DNA of 64,000 bases from Phymatolithon calcareum (Eukaryota > Rhodophyta > Florideophyceae > Hapalidiales), in the NCBI GenBank assembly GCA_977006965.1, contig OZ345373.1:1302001-1366000 (forward strand), written 5' to 3'. Made by a program: the position numbers and the translations under genes. The notes beneath the pieces were generated by a model. That model ran no database searches and was not told the origin of the DNA. It saw nothing but the letters and a program-made list of their open reading frames with translations. Below are positions 43,201 through 51,279 of this stretch, one piece after another. Each line of letters begins with the position of its first letter. Positions within the stretch are counted from its first letter, which is position 1.

Positions 43201-43298
43201 AGATATATCCTCGGTGCGATCGAAAAAACCAAGATGAAGTTCATATTGTCAAATATATGAATACTGATGAAGAATGCTTTGTGGCTCTTCTTCCGTGA
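40266..43298 (+). CDS. Alpha-kinase with long acidic region and possible OTU-like C-terminus
   Basis: The ATG at 40266 gives 1010 residues. Residues about 60-292 are an atypical (alpha) protein kinase domain. Lys93 in FVVKIPQ is the ATP-binding lysine, followed by VEAFIPGPFVKYLNNDG, FAHWSWVISRGKYMVCDIQG (Asp236, Gln238), LTDLCIHS, YGITDLGSDGMVQFFRRH and HKCNNLC. His254, His281, Cys283 and Cys287 match the structural zinc site of eEF2 kinase and TRPM kinases. Residues about 300-850 are acidic, Ser/Glu-rich and probably disordered. Residues about 860-1010 are compact again and recall an OTU cysteine protease (GDNSC with Cys873, then VELNAFSEAYGKPVVLH). The expected catalytic His-aromatic pair near the end is missing (EECFVALLP), so this domain would be inactive or a different fold. 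The kinase would phosphorylate Ser/Thr in helical targets. Its substrate is unknown. No intron is seen. Confidence 0.88.
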   Translation: MMNPNAMDGDIYQTRAAQFHSERQMLRAYIIETHAHLLHTCRNFRGLHYRCALGGGCFVDFEPFPFEVGSMQYAFRGWLLKDKDGEKHPFVVKIPQRSESFKHLPEIDRYNWMKTCAESTVARHDKSIEYANRWFHLKISKKVEIAKSWPANILHCPRLQEDSEEHQNLKFVSEKLFLPSLLFKGSIVSVEAFIPGPFVKYLNNDGTVNDRERANLPGTFAHWSWVISRGKYMVCDIQGVRKETKYMLTDLCIHSVDRAREQKYGITDLGSDGMVQFFRRHKCNNLCRDLKLEDLNADDHKAWRAPRQNEVKFVEEMKYQLRICRRKINSALLLKTREVSSTTHHEKEKYSNAAHIKIGFEEDRQELTNGQDLKCVNPSRDLSEFHEVLHACENDSSKINLLCNDGLIANDGPQEASEDPLGDQVGPSTLPGGLRRTETRQPKVPAPDECSGGALTNDFAKTSSDMTATTSVDVAREVFGGIFDSSGARENVDRDSDELNSEGLQCKTENVAESIRLIINDFVHDSEESGSSLEKIPSRENSVLETEAGKQFRHREEEDYMGNRSESGINVCNAEIFLEEEQIPELSEPDMTTLADALGHNRLGESLGGFNLPKSLAENDGKEVGNQMSKLDGDPSECPISDSDLERKEFGNEENLEKEANPGLKEHLARSDSAAEAKMTEIFLSPRVSDTMVHGRYVLSTQDSLENKSHSEMPDTLIETMDKKVRFTENSKCVQNVKGSTINAAHESAESEPYASEELARDTEPIADFEFSINSDEPRDDPDRSPEDASSDLLVRAARDEQKKIMQQRKLICDEDKSTSESVSNLKGKCVAEEESSDAPFCNSNVLPTRVILSNNSVRMYSLPFRIEGDNSCTGFGALAIGLNCISESDTHDADTVRARVGEALLKSDCFVFVPAPGESHKNARSRVANVVLGESKLGDFSLIVELNAFSEAYGKPVVLHDADCRQEELFLEPSRSQKIYPRCDRKNQDEVHIVKYMNTDEECFVALLP

Positions 43299-43369
43299 AA
43301 GATTTATTGATGTAGATTTTATACAGAAAGCTTCGTCAGATCGCGAAACGTAGGCCACACAATAAAAAG

Positions 43370-43515
43370 TAAGGATTATCTGTGATCCTAAGTTTTTCCG
43401 TCCGCCCTTCTGGAGGTGCGTTTTCGTGAGCTACGCAAAGGTAGGTAGCAAGTGAGGAAGCCTTGCCCATATCTGCGGAAGTCTGTAGGGCTTTTAAAAA
43501 AACTTGCAGGAAAAG
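43370..43515 (+). mobile_element. Family A 3' end just downstream of the alpha-kinase gene
   Basis: AAGGTAGGTAGCAAGTGAGG, AAGCCTTGCCCATATCTGCG and GGGCTTTTAAAAAAACTTGC form the A 3' UTR and tail. It starts about 70 bases after the stop codon, so it may lie within, or terminate, the kinase transcript. No clear TSD was found. Confidence 0.7.
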
Positions 43516-44064
43516 AAATGTAGCTTTACTGAAGTGAAGCTATAATTTCAAAGCTGTTGACAAACGTAAATTTTTCTAAATCTAGACTGCTTTGAAAATC
43601 TTCTTCGCGTCAAGAGAAAGATTAAAATTGTTTGCAGTGTCAAATGGGCTGGATGGGAGGGGAGAAAGGGGTGAACTTGCCGGACCTCTGGGTTGTACTT
43701 GCTTCTGGGTTTTATACCCATACATCTCAGGCTTATCCTCTGGCTGATGGGGCGGTGGACCAGCTCGCTCACGAATCATTACGTGGTTCCTGTTCCCAAA
43801 TCTGCCCACTAAATAACCGATACCATTTTGAGTGCTTGCTTGCCACTGCATGGCTTGCATCTGTATGCGTACTCACTTCTTGGCGAGCAGCAGGGACGCT
43901 CAGCTGGTTCCCTGCTTATGGTGTTCCTTTTCATCCATGTAAATTCTTGACACACGACGAAAAACGAATAAAAGTACTTTTTATCCATACTATGTTCTGA
44001 CTTTTTTGAGAACTCTTAAGAGTTTTCAAAAAAATCAGTACGAAGTATGAATCAACATAAGAGA
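43516..44064. other. Unassigned sequence
   Basis: Overlapping ORFs of about 90-120 codons occur on both strands around 43580-44000 without recognisable motifs. Nothing else is supported. Confidence 0.4.
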
Positions 44065-44145
44065 AGAGCTACAGTATTTTGGGTAGCACCCGAGGAAGCC
44101 TTGCCCGTATATTCGTAGGACTGTGGGGGGTTTTAAGACCCTCCG
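44065..44145 (+). mobile_element. Degenerate family A 3' tail
   Basis: GGGTAGCACCCGAGGAAGCC, TTGCCCGTATATTCGTAGGA and CTGTGGGGGGTTTTAAG follow the A 3' UTR order. There is no coding part. Confidence 0.55.
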
Positions 44146-44339
44146 CCGTGATAAAGTAGGCTAAGTTTACGAAAACGGCAGGGAGTTGCAGAAAATTAAT
44201 CAGCGCAAGAAATCGAATCCTCGAATCGTATTCAAGCAATTGACAATTCGGGATAAGCTGTTTTGGTCCAGTTGTGAAATCTTCGGTAGAGCTCCAGTTC
44301 AATAGTTACGACCTATGAAAAACTAGGTCACCCACAAGG

Positions 44340-44795
44340 ATGAAAAATAGCGAAACTATTGGCATGGAGCGAGACGGAGAAGGCCAAAAAACGCAAAATC
44401 GCCGTGGATATGAGCGAGAATCCAAACCCCGTAGTCCAAATCAAGTCCAGGAAACACAGACTTTGGGCAGTCAAATGGTTTTTCGGTCACTTCCCTCCGC
44501 GAAATCTCTCGGCAAATATCGAAAACTATGACGAACTAGCAGCGATGCTGCTGGAAACCTTTCAACTCAACCTAACGCAACCACAGATTAATGATAGCAC
44601 AGAAGAGGAAGTGAAACAAGCGATGGACAAGTTAATGATGCTAGAAAGCGAGATGCAAGAGGAGATGATGGTGTGATGATGGAGGCCCTTTGCTGTAGCC
44701 GTCCCTGGAAAGGTTGCAGCGCATGCGAAGCTGCTCTGGTGTCGGCGTGCACCGGCGTTGAGGGCTTCTAAAATAAAAACCTACAATTCCCCCCT
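44340..44795 (+). mobile_element. Family G copy: RT thumb and complete 3' end
   Basis: The frame at 44359-44676 reads KKRKIAVDMSENPNPVVQIK, HRLWAVKWFFGHFPPRNLSA and MDKLMMLESEMQEEMM before a TGA. This is the RT thumb and C-terminus pattern shared with the other families (VKWAFGRFPP). The 3' UTR ends CGGCGTTGAGGGCTTCTAAA, ATAAAAACCTACAATT and CCCCCC. It defines family G, of which three other 3' ends are in the window. Confidence 0.75.
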
Positions 44796-44816
44796 TTCAC
44801 CAAACTAACCTTTATG

Positions 44817-45090
44817 GGGTTATATGTTGATTTATTTTAAAAGCTCCCAAAACCTCAATTTGATTAACAGGGCAGCTTCTCGCTATATTCCACATTCATC
44901 TCTCTATTAGCCTCCTAATATCTCCTTAATCCGAATTTCTCTCCCTGCGAGGGCTCGAGTGAGTCGTTCGCATTCATATTCTGTTTCTTGGTCCATCTTC
45001 ATGCACCGTAGTGTGCGTTGTAGCACAACGGGCTCAACCACAGCACCGGGCCCAAAGTACTTCGCTAAAAATGATTTTCTCCACAAAGGA
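44817..45090 (-). mobile_element. Family F copy, 274 bp, with 15-bp TSD
   Basis: AAACTAACCTTTATG is identical at 44802-44816 and 45091-45105. Reversed, the insert encodes LWRKSFLAKYFGPGAVVEP, LQRTLRCMKMDQETEYE and RLTRALAGREIRIKE with a stop, followed by the F 3' tail. It is severely 5'-truncated. Confidence 0.9.
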
Positions 45091-45105
45091 AAACTAACCT
45101 TTATG

Positions 45106-45900
45106 AGCAGACCTACACTGCGTGCTCACGGGCTGCAGTTATTACTTCTACGCTGGTAAGTAGATTGAAGATTCTTCCAGAAGCTCATTGGCCAATGCCA
45201 AATGCAATGAAGCATCTCTGTTTCATGATTGTGTGATCAACATTCCTGGATCGGAATTCATCGACGCTGCCGTAGAAGCGTTGCGTAGACCGGTATTGTT
45301 GAAGCATGAGTGGACATCATATCTTGGCAGTTGTTGTTCCTTGTCGCGCCCACCAGTATCGCATTGCTACCGCCAGATGCTGGGGACGCCTTCTTTTTCT
45401 CGCGACCGACGCCTGTGCATTTCTTCTATCGCATTGGTCTGGAAATGACTCGCGAGTTAGTATCGTGATCCCTTATGGACCAGTAGTATACGTTGTCTCG
45501 CATGCACTTATAAACCACGACGACGCCGACCGAAAGTAAAGAGGGCGGTGAATCCCGCTCGTAGACTCAACTGTTTGGTTTTGCGCTCGCATCCGTCGCT
45601 AGCTCGACCCGTTGACACTTCGGGTGGGTGTTCCCCATCCATATCCATCACCGCATCTTCGTGCCGCCGTATCGTGCAACTCACAACGTTGCATCCGCGT
45701 TCGCGCACGGGGAAAAACCTCATCTATCTGATCTTTGTGTGTGCGTCTCTCTTACTACCCCAAGCCAGAGGCGTTGAGTCATTCGCCGCACGATCCCGAC
45801 ACAGAACGTTCAAGGATCCCGACAGTTCTTGCATCCCGCCATCCAAGCGACGTTTTCCCGTTTCGTTTCTTTCCGCTTTCGCAGCGACGACCCTATCCAT
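45106..45900. other. Unassigned sequence
   Basis: ORFs at 45188-45448 and 45548-46234 overlap others in different frames, and the latter crosses a minisatellite. No domain is recognised. Confidence 0.4.
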
Positions 45901-46062
45901 TCCGCCTTCGGGGCGAAGTCATCATTCATCTCGCCTTCGAGGAGACGCGATCATCCATTCCGCCTTCGAGGCGACGCGACTATCCATTCCGCCTTCGAGG
46001 CGACGTGATCATCCATTCCGCCTTCGAGGCGATGTGACTATCCATTCCGCCTTCGAGGCAGC
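45901..46062. repeat. 29-bp minisatellite containing a small palindrome
   Basis: CGCCTTCGAGGCGACG followed by ATCCATTC repeats with starts at 45961, 45990 and 46019 (period 29). More degenerate units lie to the left (from about 45904) and a partial one to the right. Each unit contains CGCCTTCGAGGCG, a 5-bp stem with a 3-base loop. The period is not a multiple of three, which argues that the overlapping 228- and 100-codon ORFs are not genes. Confidence 0.75.
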
Positions 46063-47061
46063 GGCCTCACGGACACCAGGACGTTCCCGTCCTACGATCG
46101 TGACGCACGTACGAGCTCTGCCACAACTACCAATACTCCCTTTCATTCTGTTCGTCCTCATCCTTCTTGTTTGTGTGGTGTTTTTGCCATCTGCATTGCG
46201 CTACATTCCTATCCAATTAGTACGAAAAAGTTGATTAAGCTCAAGGATTTGTACAATTTAGGATAAATAGATAAGTAGCGGAGAGTGTCAGCTCACCAAC
46301 CATTCTGAATAATTCATGATGAGCTATACGCGATGGAGCGCCTAGAACATCTGAACGTCGCAATTCGGCCTTCTTATCTTTGAAAGCCACGTAATTGAGC
46401 AGTTCGAGGAGGCGCAGAGGCCGCTTGAAGATGAAGCATTAGATCTGGAGCGTAAAGAAGGAGCACAGTCGCCATTTGAAGTCGAACGGGATGGTTCCGA
46501 AGACGACGAAGGTCGCGAAGTTTAAAAGAGGACACCTTTACGAAAAATCGCATGGATTTTGAACCAAAAACGTTATTAACTATTCTATTTTCGTGTCTTG
46601 ATCATTCAGTGTGAAATGGGTTAACCGTCTCGTACTGCAAACGTTCAGTTTCATAGGGGCACAGAAAATCAATATTATTGTGAGTCTCCCACACATCGCA
46701 ATACTTCGTGGAGCATTCCTCGTCCTTCTTAATATACTTGCGTCGCTGGTGAGAAGGGTTGGGGTGATTTGGTGAACTGACCGCGAATCTACAAAAAAAG
46801 TGGAGAATTCTTGTCCAAAACTGCCTATTCGTTTAGAAAAGTACAACAGATAAAGAAGACAAAGACAAACTTCTGGTTATCGAAATACTTGACCCTATCT
46901 GTATCAATATTCCGATCGCTAAAGGTAAACCGGTGACGATCATTATCCAGAATGATGTAGTAAAGGGGGGTTTCGTTTCACTTCTACGAAGCGTAATGAG
47001 TAGTAAGTCACCTTTTCGATAAACAAAGTTCTCGAGATTATCAGTGTCAAAACAGAATTCC
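46063..47061. other. Unassigned sequence
   Basis: No gene or element is recognised. The longest ORF not explained by the minisatellite (46846-46580, minus, 88 codons) has no motif. Confidence 0.45.
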
Positions 47062-47076
47062 TTTCACCGCGACAAC

Positions 47077-47252
47077 CCGAAGGAGACCAGAGGTGTGTTT
47101 TTGTAGTTCACTGAATCGTGTTACTACAATAAGAAAAGAAACTCTTCCATAGACAGAATCCAGCCAAAACCTCTTGGCCATAGGAAAGTTTCCCCATGCG
47201 TCAGCAGATGCGTTGGTAACTTTTAAATAAAAATCTACCTTTCTTCTTCTTC
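47077..47252 (+). mobile_element. Family C 3' UTR insertion, 176 bp, 15-bp TSD
   Basis: TTTCACCG, one variable base and GACAAC flanks it at 47062-47076 and 47253-47267. The insert has only 3' UTR (TCAGCAGATGCGTTGGTAAC, TTTTAAATAAAAATCTACC) and ends in a CTT repeat, as in the C copy at 26874-29182. Confidence 0.8.
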
Positions 47253-47267
47253 TTTCACCGAGACAAC

Positions 47268-48301
47268 GACGTAAGAAGATCATCTTCTTACATCATTGTC
47301 ACTGTTAATAATGGTAATGAATCGTGCACATTTTTAAGAAAACGGGATACTTGATGTGCGAGCACTCCACATCACTTAGCCGGTCACACCGCTTTTAGGC
47401 ACTTGATAGTGCGACTTGGGAGTTCCCGCGCGAAGCGGCCGCAGCGCAGCACTGGCGCTAGCTGCGCGACCTTTGATGAAACGTGGTTGGCGGTCGGGCG
47501 TCTTGCTTGGCGTGAGATCGGAATCCGGGCGCGGACATTCGTGGCGAGAGAGGGGACCGTGGGAATGCCGAGGTGCTGGACGAGCTCTGTGTGCGCTGTC
47601 TAGCGAGGCATGGTCACAGCGGAGGATAACTCTGGGTCGAGCGCAAATCGGAGTCGGTGGCGGGACGGCAATTTTCCGTCCACATTGCGCAGGTCCTGTG
47701 GGAAACTTTGCGTTGAAATCGGACTGAGGGGAGCAGGAGGAAAAATTGAAGCTTTGGTTCACAGGGGCATGCTGGGTATTGCGAATTCGGTTGGGAAGGA
47801 GTGGGAGAGGCGGGGGAATTCTTCGTCGGGGTTGTATTCGGGTGAGGTTTCTTGGACAATCGGTAACGATTTTGGTTGGATGACTTAGCGGAGATGAGGG
47901 GCAGGCAGCAGGATGTGTGAAGCCCTGGCGGATGTGGTTCGATGCAGTTCAGATCACCAGTGCGGGCAATGAAACGGAACTCCGATCCGACCCAACAGGT
48001 ACTGAACCAATATTCACCAAAACGCACGGTAGTCCATGAGAATTCGTTTACAGCAGAGGCGGTTTGCTCATTTCATGATTGAAACATATTCTTGAAAAGA
48101 GAGGGATCTTGAAAAGGATGTCTTTTCGAAAATAATCTGAAAAGCTTTACTGACGAGGAATTATTTTCGAACAGTTAATCAACTATTTGCTTTGCCTTGA
48201 GGATAAACTGTGAACAGATAATCTTAGAGGCAAGGCAAATTATTCGTAAACGATACAGGAGCCCTGCGGTCCGATGGCAATGGGCGTCCAAAGAAAACAC
48301 T
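47268..48301. other. Unassigned sequence, GC-rich in 47400-47750
   Basis: ORFs of 90-137 codons overlap on both strands in the GC-rich part, and none shows a domain. I cannot support a gene here. Confidence 0.4.
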
Positions 48302-48475
48302 GCCAGCTCCAAAACGACACTCAAGCCCAGCTGACGGGGACATGGTCCATTACTTGACCAACGCGTATGCACCGAGCACTATCTATGGCATCCATTAACA
48401 GTGCAGCAGCCCTAGTAGTGTCGATGCTGCTCAGATTCGTTTAGTGGTTTGATGCATTCGGTAGCACTGCGAAAG
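48302..48475 (+). repeat. Dispersed repeat, copy 1
   Basis: AACGACACTCA, ACATGGTCCA, ATTACTTGAC, TATGC, CGAGCAC, ATCTATG, AACAGTGCAGCAGC and GCTCAGATTCGTT recur in the same order and orientation at 57021-57192. The nature of the repeat is unknown. It has no coding frame. Confidence 0.65.
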
Positions 48476-49514
48476 TGCAACGCTGGTAACATTGAGCCCA
48501 CATGCACATCGAGACAGTACTCTGGGGTATCATACCTCGATGATGATACTCTGGAATACTTTACGTTGAAATAGAAAATGTTTGAAATATCTCCCAAACT
48601 AGTTGAACGATCCAAAATTATAATGTGTTGGAAAGTTTCGCAATATTATTTCGAAATATTTCGAAATCTTAAAATTTTTGTAAAAACTTTTATCTATCTG
48701 GAAATCGGAGAATTTTTTTTTTCAAAGTCTCTTCGCCAAAGCAAAAACTGGAATAACTACTAGTAGCCAGTTTGATATTATGAAACTGGATACCTGACAA
48801 GTGCTATCGAGGTATCATACTACACTAATTATTACTAATAAAAGTAATTTCGTCTAATAATTTATGTGACGAAATTACTTTAGACGAATTCTCGTCCAAT
48901 ATTTCGTCGAAAAAACAGCGTTCCATACATGTTACGCTTTTCTTCATTCTTACCCCGCAGCTGACCAAAAAAAACGTTATACAAGGGATTTACAATATTT
49001 CTTTTGGCGTGTCGTAGAAAAGACACCTGTAACACTCCTAACCAACAACGGGTGATGTCTTCTAATATTGCTCTCCTTCCAGATCTGGCTCTTCGTCCAT
49101 TCCGCAATAGCCTTTTAGCTTACAAAATATAGACACGATGAAAGTGGTACTACTTAGAAAGTAAGGGCGATGATTTCCTAATGTTTCTTGACTTATACAG
49201 CTAACGCGGCTTCAGTGTCGCCACAGCAGAAGAAATGGAGTTGAACATCCTGTTTTTCTTCACTCTTGTGAGTCAAGCTACGAGAATACAGATGAAAGGA
49301 AGCCCAGTTCTATTTCAAGTCTGTTTTATAGAGTCTCCTATATCATTAGTGTGATAATACGCTTAGAGAAGCTCATGCTTGCGATGTCGAAGCGCGTAAT
49401 AGGTGCCCCGTTACTCTATCTGTCTCCATTCAAGCTATAATTGGGCCTGATTACCGTGAGACGAGATGGAGGAGTAAATTTGTAGGAGATAAGCAATTGA
49501 AGAATCAACCAATC
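48476..49514. other. Unassigned AT-rich sequence
   Basis: It contains short simple inverted repeats such as the one at 48841-48881. No gene or element was recognised up to the RING-finger gene. Confidence 0.45.
48841..48881. repeat. Perfect 14-bp inverted repeat
   Basis: AAAGTAATTTCGTC (48841-48854) and GACGAAATTACTTT (48868-48881) are exact reverse complements around a 13-base AT-rich loop. It may be a remnant of a small foldback element. Confidence 0.55.
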
Positions 49515-50570
49515 ATGATCCTATTCACATCATATTCGTCAGTTCTTCAAATGCTTACGTGCAGATCCCCAATTGGTTTCGACAATGGTGCACTAAGATT
49601 CCAAGAGAGGCTAATTGAAAATGTCTGGCTTTTTATAGACCAATTTTCAGGTGAAAACTGGTCTACGAAAAGCCAGGATTTTGCACCACCTTCCAGTCAG
49701 CCATCCTCCTTCCTCACCTCTCTTCCCTTCTCTCTGCCCGATCTTTCTCTTGCTCTTTTGCCTTCATTTCTCTTTTCCCCAATGTACGTTCACGATGCTG
49801 ACCTTGCCTTTGAGCTCCCATTGTGCCTCCCGCATGTCCCTGTCCAGCCTCAACTCCCGATTGTGTTTGATGAAGACCGCGTACATCGTACGCCAGTCCC
49901 TGCGCAAATGCCACCTGCTTATGTTCGCCCCTCCGGCTTGAGACCTCCAGAAACCTATTACGTCTCTGACACCGAATCGGAGTCGGAACTTGAGTCCGAA
50001 TCACCGGAACTGGGAGACAATAACCATTCTCAGAAACGTCACCGAGAAGGCGATGAAGAAGAAGACAAGCCACCTTCTAAACGCATACGCACCGGCGACC
50101 TGAATACCCCGTCTGACTTCGAGTCCGATGCTCTTAATCGCGCCGACGGCGCTGTACGTGGCGGTGATATCGATCAACAGTCAAGCCCGGAAAGAGATTG
50201 CGAGTCCCCGGAAGCGTGTGAGGAATCCTATTGTGAAAAAAGCCTAGATGCCCTCAGCATGGAATGCCGCTATATGGACGAAGAAGAAGATGAAGACGAT
50301 GGCAGTGAAGAAGACGAAGACGAAGACGAAGAAATCGAATTCATTCCAGCTGACGAAAATGTTTTCGCCGCCTTGCCATGCCTTCCAGCCAATACTGCTC
50401 ATCACGGCACACTTTGCACCGTCTGCTTGGAGACAATTAGCGGCGGAGAGCTCATCACGACATTACCCTGTTCGCATTTCTATCATGCAGAATGCATTGG
50501 CGACTGGCTGAACGTTAGCGGTGTTTGTCCAGTGGATCGCCACCCCGTCGAAGATTCAGGAGAAATTTAG
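49515..50570 (+). CDS. Acidic RING-H2 finger protein, probable E3 ubiquitin ligase
   Basis: From ATG 49515 the protein has 351 residues. An in-frame ATG at 49782 (262 residues) is also plausible because 49515-49780 overlaps a hairpin and lacks features. A basic patch with PPSKRIRTGD could be a nuclear signal. Residues about 250-280 are almost all Asp and Glu. The C-terminus is a RING-H2: Cys301, Cys304, Cys319, His321, His324, Cys327, Cys338 and Asp341 in CTVCLETISGG, LPCSHFYHAEC, DWLNVSGVCPVD. The last zinc ligand is Asp instead of Cys, as in the cullin partner RBX1. RING-H2 domains bind ubiquitin E2 enzymes, so this is probably an E3 ligase with unknown targets. It has no transmembrane segment and no intron. 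Confidence 0.82.
   Translation: MILFTSYSSVLQMLTCRSPIGFDNGALRFQERLIENVWLFIDQFSGENWSTKSQDFAPPSSQPSSFLTSLPFSLPDLSLALLPSFLFSPMYVHDADLAFELPLCLPHVPVQPQLPIVFDEDRVHRTPVPAQMPPAYVRPSGLRPPETYYVSDTESESELESESPELGDNNHSQKRHREGDEEEDKPPSKRIRTGDLNTPSDFESDALNRADGAVRGGDIDQQSSPERDCESPEACEESYCEKSLDALSMECRYMDEEEDEDDGSEEDEDEDEEIEFIPADENVFAALPCLPANTAHHGTLCTVCLETISGGELITTLPCSHFYHAECIGDWLNVSGVCPVDRHPVEDSGEI
49625..49676. repeat. 24-bp imperfect inverted repeat near the RING gene start
   Basis: Arms 49625-49648 and 49653-49676 pair at 21 of 24 positions around a 4-base loop. If translation starts at 49782, this lies in the 5' UTR and could affect ribosome scanning. If it starts at 49515, it is within the coding region. 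Confidence 0.65.
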
Positions 50571-50909
50571 TATGCTTCAAGTGTGTAAGTTCCTTCAACG
50601 TCTCTCCCATGCGATGCTTGACACAACAGAAACTAACCTCAAATTTTCTAGGTTACATTTTCCAGGCTTTCGTAAAACCAGGTGACCGCCTCCGTGCCAA
50701 TGTGTCGGTTGAAGTAACCGTTCAGACATCCTCTCTAGGCAGAGATGGTATAAAAGCAAACTCGCTTCGGAAGTCAGGTTTCTTGGACGATCGGCGACGG
50801 TTCTGGATGAATGATACAGCGGAGATGAGGGGTGAGCAGTGGGACGTATGGAAGCGATTGTGTATGTGATTCCATAAAGCTGCTCTTGGCGCTACACAGC
50901 ATCGCGAAT
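50571..50909. other. 3' flank of the RING gene, unassigned
   Basis: No gene is seen. The right edge (50910-50923) is one copy of the target duplication of the large E element. Confidence 0.45.
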
Positions 50910-51047
50910 ACTAGACGAGCATTTTTTTAGTAGTATTTATTAAACGCTCTCAGAGATGCGTTTCAGTTGCTACAGCCTTGTAGCATAGTATAACATTCAT
51001 ATATGCTTCTTCCGCAATCTTGTATATCGTGGCCCTAGCTGCAAAAA

Positions 51048-51068
51048 CCCACATCGGACGGATGTGGG
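51048..51068 (-). other. 3' UTR stem-loop of the E element
   Basis: CCCACATC (51048-51055) pairs exactly with GATGTGGG (51061-51068) across a 5-base loop. The E copy at 10694-10710 has a different but still paired stem in the same context. Confidence 0.7.
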
Positions 51069-51133
51069 AAAAGCTTAGAGTCCTCTATGCGCTCAGCGGC
51101 GATTCGAGCTCGCAATTCTTATCCTTTGTTTTT

Positions 51134-51204
51134 CTATTCCATGTCCTCGTAAAAGGCACTGGTAAAGAAGAGTAGCTGGTCCAGTGCTTCTTCGGTCTTC
51201 TTGG
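51134..51204 (-). pseudogene. Detached C-terminus of the E-element RT
   Basis: PKKTEEALDQLLFFTSAFYE ends the RT frame that was broken at 55060 by the F insertion. The first codons overlap the 13-bp TSD. It continues the pattern of A (EKALDELLLFSKTLIESME). Confidence 0.85.
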
Positions 51205-51279
51205 GGATATTTGATGATTTTATTTTTGAGAGCTCCCAAAGCCTCACCTTGGAGTAACGGGGCAGCTCTTGCATAATCT

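Noticed and set aside
45548-46234. A 228-codon plus ORF
   Set aside because: It crosses a 29-bp minisatellite whose period shifts the frame each unit. Another frame is also open, and there is no domain.
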